A stretch of DNA of 25,341 bases from Burkholderiales bacterium UBA4615 (GCA_002386465.1 DGIT01000152.1:43498-68838), one strand, 5' to 3'. Shown: positions 14,804 through 22,498, counted from the stretch's first letter. Made by a program: numbers and translations. The notes: generated from the letters alone by a model not told the origin.

Positions 14804-15595
14804 CGCCATCCGCCCGCTCACACGGTCGCGCCGATGGGAATAAAACCGCTGCGGATCGGATACCGTGCAGCACACCCCGCCACTGACCTGCTCAACGCCG
14901 CGAGCCTGCAGCCTGCGGCGCGCCAGCGCATACAGATCAGCCCACCATTTTCCGGCGACCAGTCCAGGCTTAAAGGCATTGAGCGCGTCGGTATCCTGAT
15001 CGCAAAACGCAGCACGCACCTCGTCACCCACCTCGAATGCCATCGGCCCGATCGCAGGACCGAGCCAGGCGATCAGCCTCGCCTGAGCGCCCAGTCGGCC
15101 GCGCAGCGCATCAATGCTGGCCTCGATGACGCCACCCGCCAAGCCTCGCCATCCGGCATGCGCGCACGCGATCGCTGCGCCTTGCTCGTCGGTCAGCAGA
15201 ATTGGCAGGCAATCCGCCGTCATGATTGACAGCACCGCGCCTGCAGTCGAGGTGATGGCCGCATCGGCGCGCGGCACGCCGGTTGCGCCCGCCGTGCGAT
15301 CGGCTTCATGCACCGTCACGCCATGCACCTGTTCCATCCAGTGAATCGGCGCCGGCAGCAAGGCCTGGACCCGTGCCCGATTGGCCGCCACATGGATCGG
15401 GTCATCCCCGACATGGTCGCCCAGGTTCAGGCCGACCGCACGCCCGCTGGCATCGCCATAAGGCCCTGCGCTGCAGCCTCCCAGGCGGGTGGTCACGAAA
15501 GCGCCCACGCGTGCGGGGGCGGGCCAGTCCGGGACAATGCCAGGCATGGCGGCCCGCAACCGGGCAACGCTGCTCTGAGCGCCTGCAGGCTTCAT
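14780..15595 (-). CDS. pgeF: PgeF/YfiH-type multicopper (laccase-domain) protein
   Basis: This 271-residue protein is of the Cu-oxidase_4 family. Its E. coli member YfiH/PgeF acts as a peptidoglycan-editing enzyme, and others are described as polyphenol oxidases or purine-nucleoside hydrolases. The conserved His-Cys-His set is visible as H91 (EQVHGVTV), C129 (TADCLPIL) and H146 (AHAGWRGL). VTTRLGG and GLNLGDHVGDD are also typical. The ATG at 15595 overlaps the rluD stop in the tetranucleotide ATGA (15595-15592), so the two are translationally coupled. This rluD-pgeF pairing is common in proteobacteria. The 3' end overlaps the small membrane-protein gene. Confidence 0.93.
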   Translation of the reverse strand: MKPAGAQSSVARLRAAMPGIVPDWPAPARVGAFVTTRLGGCSAGPYGDASGRAVGLNLGDHVGDDPIHVAANRARVQALLPAPIHWMEQVHGVTVHEADRTAGATGVPRADAAITSTAGAVLSIMTADCLPILLTDEQGAAIACAHAGWRGLAGGVIEASIDALRGRLGAQARLIAWLGPAIGPMAFEVGDEVRAAFCDQDTDALNAFKPGLVAGKWWADLYALARRRLQARGVEQVSGGVCCTVSDPQRFYSHRRDRVSGRMASLIWIEP

Positions 15596-16614
15596 CCGCG
15601 TTTGACCTCATCCGGCACCACCGGCTCGGGCAGCCCTGATTGAGCCAACAGCGCCGCCAGATCATCAGGCAGCCGACTCTCGAAAGCCAATCGCTGCCCA
15701 CTGATCGGATGGGCCAGCGCAAGCCGCCAGGCATGCAAAGCCTGTCGCGTGCAACCCCGCATCGGATGACCGCCGTAGAGCGTATCGCCCACCAGCGCAA
15801 ACCCCCGGCTGCTCAAGTGCACCCGAATCTGGTGGGTACGGCCAGTCTCCAGGTCGCAGCACAGCAAGGACAGCCCCCCCGCGCTGGCCAGGCGCACGAC
15901 GTGCGTGCAAGCCGCCTTGCCACGCTGCAGATCGACCACTGCCATGCGCAGCCGATCCCGCGGATCGCGTCCGATCGGAGCATCGATGCTGAATCGAATC
16001 GGGGTCTCGCCGTGTACCACCGCCACATACCGGCGATGCACGGAGCGTTCGGCCACAGCCACCGTCAGGCGCTCGAACGCCCGCTCGGAGCGGGCCACCA
16101 TCATCAGTCCGCTGGTGTCCTTGTCCAGTCGATGCACGATACCGGCTCGCGGCAAGCGCGCCGAGTCAGGCCGTGCGTAGAGCAGACCATTCATGAGCGT
16201 GCCGCGCCAGTGGCCCGGTGCAGGATGCACCACCAGACCGACAGGCTTGTCGATGATCATCAGGTCCGCGTCTTCGTACACCACGTTGAGCTCGACCGGA
16301 TCCGGCTCAAAGGCGCGCTCGGCTTCCGAAGGCAGCGGGACCACCTCGATCGACTCCAGCCCGCGAAGCTTGTGGCGCGCAAGCACCTGCAGCCCGTCCA
16401 CCTTCACGGCGCCCAGCGCAATCCACTTTTGCAATCGGGTGCGAGAGACCGCCTCGAGCTGGTCCGCCAAAAAGCGATCGAGTCGCTGCCCGAGAGCACC
16501 ACGGGCCTGCAGCACGATCGGCTGGGCAGCCTCGGTCTCTTGCGTTGGACCGAGGGTCGAGAGGGTGTCGACCTGCGAGGCAGCCGGCTGGCTATAATCG
16601 ATCGGATGGCTCAT
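15592..16614 (-). CDS. rluD: 23S rRNA pseudouridine synthase RluD
   Basis: This cytosolic enzyme makes the pseudouridines of helix 69 of 23S rRNA (1911, 1915 and 1917 in E. coli numbering). An S4 RNA-binding domain (about 42-95, LGQRLDRFLAD to IEVVPL) precedes the catalytic domain. The latter has the HRLDKDTSG motif with catalytic Asp165 (numbered from the GTG at 16617), then GRTHQIRVHL and GDTLYGG. The ATG at 16614 gives 340 residues; GTG 16617 is directly before it. An alternative GTG at 16515 would remove an unconserved extension of about 34 residues and leave a normal divergent gap to bamD. The chosen start overlaps the bamD start by 9 nt head to head. Confidence 0.93.
   Translation of the reverse strand: MSHPIDYSQPAASQVDTLSTLGPTQETEAAQPIVLQARGALGQRLDRFLADQLEAVSRTRLQKWIALGAVKVDGLQVLARHKLRGLESIEVVPLPSEAERAFEPDPVELNVVYEDADLMIIDKPVGLVVHPAPGHWRGTLMNGLLYARPDSARLPRAGIVHRLDKDTSGLMMVARSERAFERLTVAVAERSVHRRYVAVVHGETPIRFSIDAPIGRDPRDRLRMAVVDLQRGKAACTHVVRLASAGGLSLLCCDLETGRTHQIRVHLSSRGFALVGDTLYGGHPMRGCTRQALHAWRLALAHPISGQRLAFESRLPDDLAALLAQSGLPEPVVPDEVKRG
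16593..16598 (+). promoter_or_regulatory. Candidate -10 box of bamD
   Basis: A perfect TATAAT lies only 7 nt ahead of the ATG 16606. Transcription from it would begin at about 16605, so the bamD mRNA would be nearly leaderless if ATG 16606 is used. If GTG 16657 is the real start, the leader would be about 50 nt. The -35 zone is poor; TCGACC at 16568-16573 is the best candidate, with a long spacer. Confidence 0.45.
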
Positions 16615-17499
16615 CACACGTCATTCGCAAGTACATCGTCCGCCCGCACCGGGTCTGTGGTTTCCCCCGTCACTGCGTCACGGCAGGGCCCGACGTGGCG
16701 AGCCGTGACTGCTGGCCTCATGATCGTCTGGGCTTCCAGTCTGTCCGGATGCGGCATCTTCGGCAAGGGCGAGATCGATCCCACGGCCAAGATGTCGCCC
16801 CGAGAAATCTATGACCAGGGCAAATCCGAGCTCGATTCAGGCCGTTACCTGGACGCAGCCAAGTCCTTCGGCAAACTTGAGTCGCGCTACCCCTTTGGCG
16901 CCTGGGCGCAGCAGGCACAGCTTGATTCGGCCTACGCCTATTTCAAGGCCGCCGATCGGGTTCAGGCCCTGGCAGGTGTTGAACGCTTTATCCGCTTGTA
17001 CCCCACGAGCGATCAGCTCGACTATGCGTACTATCTGAAGGGCCTGATCAACTTCAACCAGCAGGACGGTCTGCTCTCACGCCTGGGTGGGCAGGACCTC
17101 TCCGAGCGCGATCAACGCTCGGCCCGGGAAGCCTTCGAGGCCTTCAGACAGGTGGTCACCCGCTACCCCGAGAGCAAATATGCGCAGGATTCGCGCGATC
17201 GCATGCTCTATCTGGTCAATGCCATGGCGGGGAGCGAAGTGCACGTCGCCCGCTACTACTACATTCGCGGCGCCTACGTGGCCGCAATCAATCGGGCGCA
17301 GGGTGTGATCAAGCAGTACCAGACCTCTCCCGCGGTGGAAGAGGCACTGTTCATTACGATGAAGGGCTATGAAAAGCTGGGTCTTGAAACCCAGCGCTCA
17401 GACGCCGAACGCGTGCTGCGCGCTAATTTTCCGCAAACCACACTCTTTGATCGAGGTTTGAACCTCAATGAGCGGTCGTGGTGGGAAATCTGGAAGTAA
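16606..17499 (+). CDS. bamD: Outer-membrane assembly lipoprotein BamD
   Basis: This essential lipoprotein of the BAM complex docks beta-barrel proteins for insertion into the outer membrane. From ATG 16606 it has 297 residues. A lipobox LSGC with acylated Cys49 follows the hydrophobic AGLMIVWASS. The rest is TPR-like helical repeats, for example SPREIYDQGKSELDSGRYLDA, YPFGAWAQQAQLDSAYAYFKA and RYPESKYAQDSRDRM. The 48-residue signal region is long for a lipoprotein. GTG codons at 16657 or 16705 would give about 31 or 15 residues before the Cys. The start is therefore uncertain. The open frame continues upstream to 15640, but only antisense to rluD. The gene follows rluD-pgeF divergently, as in other betaproteobacteria. 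Confidence 0.93.
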   Translation: MAHHTSFASTSSARTGSVVSPVTASRQGPTWRAVTAGLMIVWASSLSGCGIFGKGEIDPTAKMSPREIYDQGKSELDSGRYLDAAKSFGKLESRYPFGAWAQQAQLDSAYAYFKAADRVQALAGVERFIRLYPTSDQLDYAYYLKGLINFNQQDGLLSRLGGQDLSERDQRSAREAFEAFRQVVTRYPESKYAQDSRDRMLYLVNAMAGSEVHVARYYYIRGAYVAAINRAQGVIKQYQTSPAVEEALFITMKGYEKLGLETQRSDAERVLRANFPQTTLFDRGLNLNERSWWEIWK

Positions 17500-17509
17500 T
17501 CAAAGCAGT

Positions 17510-17542
17510 GCAAAGGGGATGTCAATTGTTTGTCCCCCTTGC
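17510..17542. terminator. Candidate bidirectional terminator between bamD and the H-NS gene
   Basis: GCAAAGGGGA (17510-17519) pairs with TCCCCCTTGC (17533-17542) with one A-C mismatch and a 13-nt loop. It starts 11 nt after the bamD stop and 50 nt beyond the end of the convergent H-NS gene. T runs are short on both sides, so efficiency is uncertain. Confidence 0.45.
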
Positions 17543-17591
17543 ATCCACCCGATCGGCAGATTGAATCAGTGCGGCAGAGCGCCGCAATGCA

Positions 17592-17894
17592 TCAGGCCGC
17601 AATCAGAAACTTTTCCTTGTCTTTGCCTTCGAGCCACGTGGGCGCGCGACCACGACCCGTCCAGGTTTTGCCAGTGGCTGGGTCGCGATATTTCGGGGCC
17701 ACTTTACGCCCGGTGCGCTTATCCGCTTTTTTATCTGAACGCGTGGTGCCGAATACATCGGCAGACGTCAGATCAAATTCGGCGACCAGAGCCTGAACCG
17801 TGCGAATGGCTTCACGCAGTTCGTTTTTACGAGTTTCAGCGATTTGCTTGTCAAGGGCTTCGCGTTGCGCAATCAGTTCCTGAAGTTTGCTCAT
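17592..17894 (-). CDS. H-NS family histone-like protein
   Basis: This 100-residue protein has a coiled-coil N-terminus (about 1-40, MSKLQELIAQREALDKQIAE) for oligomerisation and a basic linker (about 52-68, SDKKADKRTGRKVAPK). The C-terminal DNA-binding motif is YRDPATGKTWTGRGRAPTWL (69-88). The GRGRAP core inserts into the minor groove of AT-rich DNA. H-NS proteins silence transferred genes and shape the nucleoid. Burkholderiales often carry several copies, so this may not be the main one. It stands alone, convergent to bamD and divergent from the next gene. A promoter-like pair lies upstream. Confidence 0.93.
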   Translation of the reverse strand: MSKLQELIAQREALDKQIAETRKNELREAIRTVQALVAEFDLTSADVFGTTRSDKKADKRTGRKVAPKYRDPATGKTWTGRGRAPTWLEGKDKEKFLIAA

Positions 17895-17921
17895 GAGTCA
17901 CTGCCTATTAGAGGAACGCGG

Positions 17922-17951
17922 AGTATATACAAGCACGCGTGTTTCTCGCAA
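17922..17951 (-). promoter_or_regulatory. Candidate promoter of the H-NS family gene
   Basis: On the minus strand TTGCGA (17951-17946) and TATACT (17927-17922) are separated by 18 nt, giving transcription starting near 17915 and a leader of about 20 nt. The -10 lies inside the perfect palindrome GTATATAC (17923-17930), which could also serve the divergent gene. The match is moderate. Confidence 0.45.
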
Positions 17952-17974
17952 TCATTTATTTGATGGCTCCATCC

Positions 17975-18283
17975 ATGTCCGACGATAACCAGATACTGAT
18001 CCCGACCTCATTCATGAATCTGTTCATCGAACCGGGTCGGATAAAACCCAGCGAAAGCCGCGAGGTCATTACCCAGCGCTATGACCTGTGCGAAGACATG
18101 GCAAACATGCTGATGGAACCCTGCCGGGAATCGATGTGGGATCTGGGGATTACCGAATCCGATGTCCTGCAGCGCACAGAACAGGGCCTGCTGGCTTCGG
18201 AAACCGGCCTGAGCGGTCCGGAATCGCAATGGGTGGTGCGCCGCCTGGCGGAATTGCTCGGATGGGAGTGGCCTCAGGGCTAG
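17975..18283 (+). CDS. Conserved small acidic protein, unknown function
   Basis: This 102-residue acidic protein begins MSDDNQILIPTSFMNLFIEPG. It has a central helical part (YDLCEDMANMLMEPCRES) and ends WVVRRLAELLGWEWPQG. It shows no signal peptide, membrane helix or metal motif. I recall similar short proteins in Bordetella and relatives under uninformative names such as 'ATPase with chaperone activity', but no ATP-binding motif is visible here and I do not assign that function. ATG 17975 was chosen because homology seems to begin there. GTG 17939 and ATG 17963 lie upstream in frame. No Shine-Dalgarno site is clear. A tRNA-Leu gene follows 31 nt after the stop on the same strand and may share its transcript. 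Confidence 0.75.
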   Translation: MSDDNQILIPTSFMNLFIEPGRIKPSESREVITQRYDLCEDMANMLMEPCRESMWDLGITESDVLQRTEQGLLASETGLSGPESQWVVRRLAELLGWEWPQG

Positions 18284-18314
18284 AATGGCGACGGCTCAGG
18301 AAGGCTGTGCCGAT

Positions 18315-18406
18315 GCGAGAGTGGTGAAACCGGTAGACACAGCAGACTTAAAATCTGCCGCCAGCTGAAAGGCGGCGTGCGGGTTCGATCCCCGCCTCTC
18401 GCACCA
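18315..18406 (+). tRNA. tRNA-Leu (anticodon UAA)
   Basis: The acceptor stem GCGAGAG (18315-18321) pairs with CTCTCGC (18396-18402), followed by discriminator A and an encoded CCA (18404-18406). The anticodon stem GCAGA/TCTGC encloses the loop CTTAAAA, with anticodon TAA at 18349-18351. A long variable arm (CGCC...GGCG) marks a class II tRNA, as expected for leucine. The T-arm GGGTTCGATCCC is intact. It reads UUA, a rare codon in GC-rich genomes. There is no sign of an integrated element downstream. Confidence 0.96.
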
Positions 18407-18439
18407 TGATTCATCAGCCGCCTGCCTCAGCCGCCCTTC

Positions 18440-19108
18440 TTAGCCAGCCGCCTGCGGTTCGGCAACGAATATCTCCACACGCCGGTTACGTGCCCTGCCC
18501 TGTTCACTGCCATTGTCTGCCACCGGCTCGCGCGACCCACGGCCATCCACCATCACCCGCTGTGCAGAGACGCCTCGGCTGCCCAGATAATCGCGCACGC
18601 TCGTCGCCCTGTTGACCGACAAGGGATTGTTGATCGCGTCGGAGCCGGTTGAATCGGTGTGTCCGATGATCCGGATATTTGTAGCGGGATTGGAATTCAG
18701 CGAAGCGGCAAACTGATCAAGAATGGTCCGAAAACCCGGCTGGATATCAGCCCGACCCACCGCGAATGAAATATCGCTCGGAATCTCCAGTTTGAGCTGA
18801 TTATCCGGGGTCTGCACAACGGCTACGCCTGTGCCTTTGGTTGCCGCTTCCATGGCGCGCTTCTGATCCTCCATTTTCTTTGACCAGACATAACCGCCGG
18901 TGCCTCCTGCTGCAGCACCCAGCGCCGCTCCCGTGCGCGCACCGCGGCTGCCATCGACCAAGGCACCAATAGCCGCCCCGCCAATGGCGCCAAGACCAGC
19001 CCCCTGGAGTGCGCCACTTTGCGTCGGCGTCATATTCCCGGCACAGCCCGCCAGGAGTGCAGTCGCCGACAGAACCATCACCGGCCAACTCAAAAAAGCA
19101 TTTTTCAT
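18440..19108 (-). CDS. OmpA-domain outer-membrane lipoprotein with glycine zipper
   Basis: This 222-residue lipoprotein has a signal peptide ending in the lipobox LLAGC (18-22, acylated Cys22). A glycine-zipper segment follows (about 33-73, GAGLGAIGGAAIGALVDGS and AALGAAAGGTGG). The C-terminal OmpA-like domain (about 105-218) binds peptidoglycan. Its hallmark residues are seen in IIGHTDSTGS (147-156), NPLSVNRATSVRDYL (161-175) and the end of the domain, GRARNRRVEIFV. It resembles YiaD-type proteins, which tether the outer membrane to the cell wall. A Shine-Dalgarno GGAG six bases before ATG 19108 supports the start. It stands alone, convergent with the tRNA gene. Confidence 0.93.
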   Translation of the reverse strand: MKNAFLSWPVMVLSATALLAGCAGNMTPTQSGALQGAGLGAIGGAAIGALVDGSRGARTGAALGAAAGGTGGYVWSKKMEDQKRAMEAATKGTGVAVVQTPDNQLKLEIPSDISFAVGRADIQPGFRTILDQFAASLNSNPATNIRIIGHTDSTGSDAINNPLSVNRATSVRDYLGSRGVSAQRVMVDGRGSREPVADNGSEQGRARNRRVEIFVAEPQAAG

Positions 19109-19140
19109 CGTTTACTCCAAAGAATTAGGAGAATACATAT

Positions 19141-19150
19141 CGTCGCGACG
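19141..19150. repeat. Perfect 10-bp palindrome upstream of the OmpA-domain gene
   Basis: CGTCGCGACG is a perfect palindrome 32-42 nt ahead of the lipoprotein start, where promoter elements would lie. It could be a regulator site. Chance occurrence is also possible in GC-rich DNA. Confidence 0.35.
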
Positions 19151-19236
19151 CATAAAGCCAGGAATGCCTCGGCTAAAACTGCCGGACACGACGATCCGAT
19201 TTTAAGGTTCGGACTCCTGCGCTGCAGCGTGCCTGC

Positions 19237-20238
19237 TCAATGCGCATCCAGTTGGGACCAGCGCGCGAGGATCTGCTGCCTCGCTTCAGGATTGGCCAGG
19301 TGATCCGGCAGATGCCCCGCCTGCATCTGCAGCAGTTGCGCAGCCACCATGGCACTCATGCGCTCCATGCTCTCGTCGGTGATCCCGGCCAGATGCGCCG
19401 ACAGGAGCACCTGAGGCATGGCCCGCAACGGGGACGAATCGGGCAGCGGTTGTTCGGTAAACACATCGAGCGCAGCGCCACCCAGTTGGCCATTCGCCAG
19501 GGCATCGATCATGGCCGGCTCGTCAATGACCGCGCCACGCGCCACGTTGATGATCCGTGCACCCGGTTTCATGCGAGCCAGCTCGGGCGCACCGATCAGG
19601 CCGCGGGTCTGGTCATTCAGTGGACAGGATACGACCACATAATCGGCCAGGCCCAGTGCTTCGAGCAGGAGCTTGTAGGTGATGTGCTCAGTGTCAGTGC
19701 GCAGGCTGCGATTGACGCCGATCACCCGCATCCCCAGCCCCATGGCGCAGATCTGCGCCAGCGCCTGACCAATGGCCCCCACCCCGACGATCACCAGATG
19801 CTTGCCACGCAGTTCGCTGGCGTGGTCGCTGTGCGCTCGGGCCGTGACCCAGCCCTGCGTGCGCAGGTCCTGGTTGATGCGGGCAAGGTGGCGCGCCAGG
19901 TTCAGCATCTGCCCCAGGGCGTACTCCGCCACCGTCACGGCATTGGCACCCGGCGCATTGGCCACCGCCACCCCACAGGCACTGGCCTTTGGCACAGGGA
20001 TCATGTCGAGACCTGCGCCATGACGCATCACGCCCCGCAGCCGCTGCGCCGCATCGAAGAGCGCCTCGGGCAGTGGCGCGCGGACCACGATGTAATCCGC
20101 TTCGCGGGCCAACTCGATCAGTGTGGCTCCATCGGTGCGCGGCGCCACGATGACTTCCATCTGCTCGGCAAGACTGCGCTGCCAGTGCGGATGGATCGGG
20201 TTGGTCAGCAGCAGGCGGCTCTTGGGTGTCGCAGACAT
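19237..20238 (-). CDS. D-2-hydroxyacid dehydrogenase (phosphoglycerate-dehydrogenase-like)
   Basis: This 333-residue NAD(P)-dependent dehydrogenase interconverts a 2-keto acid and a D-2-hydroxy acid. The nucleotide-binding motif is GVGAIG (152-157). The catalytic set is R234 (NVARGAVIDE), E262 (FTEQPLP) and H282 (LSAHLAGITDES). After the second strand comes VNRSLRT rather than an acidic residue, which hints at NADPH preference. The ATG at 20238 has GGAG about 9 nt ahead; the TTG at 20256 is less likely. It is the last of three minus-strand genes, 36 nt after the enolase-superfamily gene, and probably shares a pathway with it. Serine synthesis (SerA) is unlikely, since the protein has no ACT domain and lies in a catabolic context. 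Confidence 0.9.
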   Translation of the reverse strand: MSATPKSRLLLTNPIHPHWQRSLAEQMEVIVAPRTDGATLIELAREADYIVVRAPLPEALFDAAQRLRGVMRHGAGLDMIPVPKASACGVAVANAPGANAVTVAEYALGQMLNLARHLARINQDLRTQGWVTARAHSDHASELRGKHLVIVGVGAIGQALAQICAMGLGMRVIGVNRSLRTDTEHITYKLLLEALGLADYVVVSCPLNDQTRGLIGAPELARMKPGARIINVARGAVIDEPAMIDALANGQLGGAALDVFTEQPLPDSSPLRAMPQVLLSAHLAGITDESMERMSAMVAAQLLQMQAGHLPDHLANPEARQQILARWSQLDAH

Positions 20239-20274
20239 GACTGGCGCTCCAGGCAATCGATACGGGGCAAGCGC

Positions 20275-21423
20275 TCAGAAGGTCACGAGATAACCCGGAC
20301 CGTCGATCGGCGGAAACTGCTTGAAGACTTCTTCGTCGATCTGCAGACCGATGCCAGGCGCATCGCTCGCTTCCACACACCCATCGGCGCCAATGCGACA
20401 CGGCGCACCAAACATGTCGCGCAGCGGGTTGAAGGCCGACACGCAAGCCTCGAAATAGCCGCCGTTGTCGATCGCCGAAAGAAAGTGGATTGACGCCAGA
20501 TGGTTGATGCCAGTGGCCGAGCTGTGCGGATGCACCGGCAGCCCCCAGGCCGATGCCATCGCTGCAATTTTCAGTGACTCGCTGATGCCTCCAGTCTTGG
20601 ACAGATCGGGCTGCAGGATCTGGACGGCTTTTTCCTCGATCAGTCGCGCGAAATCGAAGCGGGTGTAATGGTTCTCGCCCGCTGCAAGGGGCACCAGACT
20701 GCTGAAGCCTGCAGCCTGTCGGTATGCACCAAAGTTGTTGCACCCGAAGGGCTCTTCAAGCCAGGCCACACGGCACTCGGCCAGGACTGGCATGACCCGC
20801 CTGGCATCCGACACGGTGTAATTGGTGTTGGCATCGGTGAGGATCTCGATCCCGTCACCCAGGCGCGCACGCACGGCCTGCACGCGTGCAATATCGGTCT
20901 CGGGCGTATCGCCGATGCGCAGCTTCACGGCACGATAGCCCTGCGCCACATAGCCTGCAGCCTCATCGGCCAGCGAGGCCGGCTCCTGAAAGCCCATCGA
21001 GATCCCACCGGCATAGGCCGGGATGCGCCGCTTCGCGCCGCCCAGTGCCGCATACAGGGGCAGGCCTGCAGCCTTGGCGCGGATATCCCAGAGGGCCATG
21101 TCGATCCCCGAGAGCGCCAGTGCCGCACCCGCGCCGAGCCCATGGCTGGAGAGCTGCATACGGTTGACGCGCGCCCAGACGCCGTTGATATCGTAGGCAC
21201 TCATGCCCTGCAACAGCGGATCCAGGGTGCTTGCGATCAGGCTCACCACCGCACCGGGACTGCGCCCCGGGTGGGACTCGCCATAGCCGATCAGCCCTTC
21301 GGAGGTCACGACCTTCACGATGATGGTGTCGCGCTTGGTCGTGGCACCAACGCCCAGTCGAACGGTCTTGCCTTCGGGCAGGCGAAACGACAGAGGGACG
21401 GCAGTAATGCTGCGGATTTTCAT
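20275..21423 (-). CDS. Enolase-superfamily enzyme (mandelate racemase / muconate cycloisomerase type)
   Basis: This 382-residue enzyme abstracts a proton next to a carboxylate, with a Mg-bound enediolate intermediate. The capping domain spans about 1-125, then a TIM barrel. Metal ligands appear as D197 (LTDANTNY), E223 (WLEEPF) and E250 (AAGENHY). The barrel acid/base residues are K167 with R169 in VKLRIG, where many members have KxK. On the other face are D273 (QPDLSKTGG) and a His in VHPHSS (298 or 300), as in mandelate racemase. E325 (GGYFEA) completes the site. The product could be a racemase, cycloisomerase or acid-sugar dehydratase; I cannot choose from sequence. ATG 21423 was chosen over the TTG at 21435. 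No Shine-Dalgarno site is seen. Confidence 0.9.
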   Translation of the reverse strand: MKIRSITAVPLSFRLPEGKTVRLGVGATTKRDTIIVKVVTSEGLIGYGESHPGRSPGAVVSLIASTLDPLLQGMSAYDINGVWARVNRMQLSSHGLGAGAALALSGIDMALWDIRAKAAGLPLYAALGGAKRRIPAYAGGISMGFQEPASLADEAAGYVAQGYRAVKLRIGDTPETDIARVQAVRARLGDGIEILTDANTNYTVSDARRVMPVLAECRVAWLEEPFGCNNFGAYRQAAGFSSLVPLAAGENHYTRFDFARLIEEKAVQILQPDLSKTGGISESLKIAAMASAWGLPVHPHSSATGINHLASIHFLSAIDNGGYFEACVSAFNPLRDMFGAPCRIGADGCVEASDAPGIGLQIDEEVFKQFPPIDGPGYLVTF

Positions 21424-21514
21424 ATCGGGGATCAACGTGCGTGGGGAAAGTTGGGAGCCCGGCAGCGAGACACTGCCTGGCGCAAGGAAGATCAGAGGCT
21501 GCCAATACGCTCGG

Positions 21515-22486
21515 TCAGTCGCCGCGAATGCCAGCGCTTTGGATCACGCTTTGCCATTTTGCGCGGTCGGCCACCACGGTGGCGCGCAGCTCTTCAGGCG
21601 AACTGACAATGGCCTCGATCCCGTTTTCCATGAAGCGCTGCTGCACGTCCGGGCGGGCCACCACAGTGCGCAGGACCTTGTTCCAGTAGCCCACCCATTC
21701 CGCGCTCAGGCCTTTGGGCCCACCCACGCCAAACCAGTTGACGACCTGAAATTCGGGCAACACTGACGACACGAGCGGCAATTTCGGAAACAGCGGAGAC
21801 GGCCGCGGCGAGCCGATGGCAATCGGAACGAGGTTGCCTGCGCTGAGTTGCGGCAGATACTCGGGCAGATTGCCGAACATGATGTCGCAGTTGCCAGCGA
21901 CCAGATCGAGGATCGCAGGGGCACCGCCCCGGTAAGGCACATGCAGCATATCGATGCCCGCCATCTTCTTGAGCAATTCGCCGGACAGGTGCTGGGAGGT
22001 GCCGTTGCCGGCCGAGGCGAAGGTGATCTTTCCAGGCGTTTTCTTCGCCTGTTCGATCAGCCCTTCGACCGATCTGAACTTCACATGTTTGCCGGCCACC
22101 AGAATGTTGGTGATGCCGCCGAAATTGCCGATCATCGTGAGGTCGGTATCCACGTTGATCGGGATCTTCTGCCCAGGCATCACTGGAATGACGCACATGG
22201 AGGCCATCGGCACCAGACCGATGGTCCGGCCGTCGGGCGCGGCGGTGGCCAGTTGCTGGTTGGCGATGAAACCGCTGGCGCCCGCACGGGTGTCAACGAT
22301 GACGGGCTGCCCCACCTCAGCGCGGGCGGCTTCCGTAAAAATCCGGCACAAGAGATCGGCCGTGCCCCCAGGCGGAAACCCGCACAGCATGCGGGCCTCG
22401 GCGGTGAGCTTTTGCGCCAGGGCCGGCGCCCCCGCAGCGGCAAGTGAAAGGCCCAGGCTGCTGCGCACGAAGCGGCGTCGATTCAT
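21515..22486 (-). CDS. Bug family (TctC-type) periplasmic solute-binding protein
   Basis: This 323-residue exported protein begins MNRRRFVRSSLGLSLAAAGAP. The signal peptide ends at ALA-Q (24/25), and NRRRFV resembles a twin-arginine motif. Family segments include GFPPGGTADLL (near 36), VDTRAGASGFIA, FASAGNGTSQHLSGE, HVPYRGGAPAILDLVAG and GPKGLSAEWV. Bug proteins bind carboxylates or small amides for tripartite tricarboxylate transport. The membrane partners TctA and TctB are not in the window, as is common for this family. AGGAG on the minus strand (22498-22494), seven bases ahead of ATG 22486, fixes the start. The longer open frame up to 22996 runs into the divergent gene and is not real. 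It heads a likely three-gene operon. Confidence 0.93.
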   Translation of the reverse strand: MNRRRFVRSSLGLSLAAAGAPALAQKLTAEARMLCGFPPGGTADLLCRIFTEAARAEVGQPVIVDTRAGASGFIANQQLATAAPDGRTIGLVPMASMCVIPVMPGQKIPINVDTDLTMIGNFGGITNILVAGKHVKFRSVEGLIEQAKKTPGKITFASAGNGTSQHLSGELLKKMAGIDMLHVPYRGGAPAILDLVAGNCDIMFGNLPEYLPQLSAGNLVPIAIGSPRPSPLFPKLPLVSSVLPEFQVVNWFGVGGPKGLSAEWVGYWNKVLRTVVARPDVQQRFMENGIEAIVSSPEELRATVVADRAKWQSVIQSAGIRGD

Positions 22487-22493
22487 AAGGTGT

Positions 22494-22498
22494 CTCCT
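22494..22498 (-). promoter_or_regulatory. Ribosome binding site deciding the Bug protein start
   Basis: AGGAG on the minus strand, seven bases before ATG 22486. It rules out the upstream starts of the same open frame. Confidence 0.8.

Noticed and set aside
15640..16605. Long in-frame extension upstream of bamD
   Set aside because: It is antisense to rluD throughout, and the lipoprotein signal must lie near the N-terminus.
18315..18439. tRNA-Leu as an integration site for a mobile element
   Set aside because: No repeat of the tRNA 3' end, integrase or phage-like gene was seen downstream; an ordinary lipoprotein gene follows.
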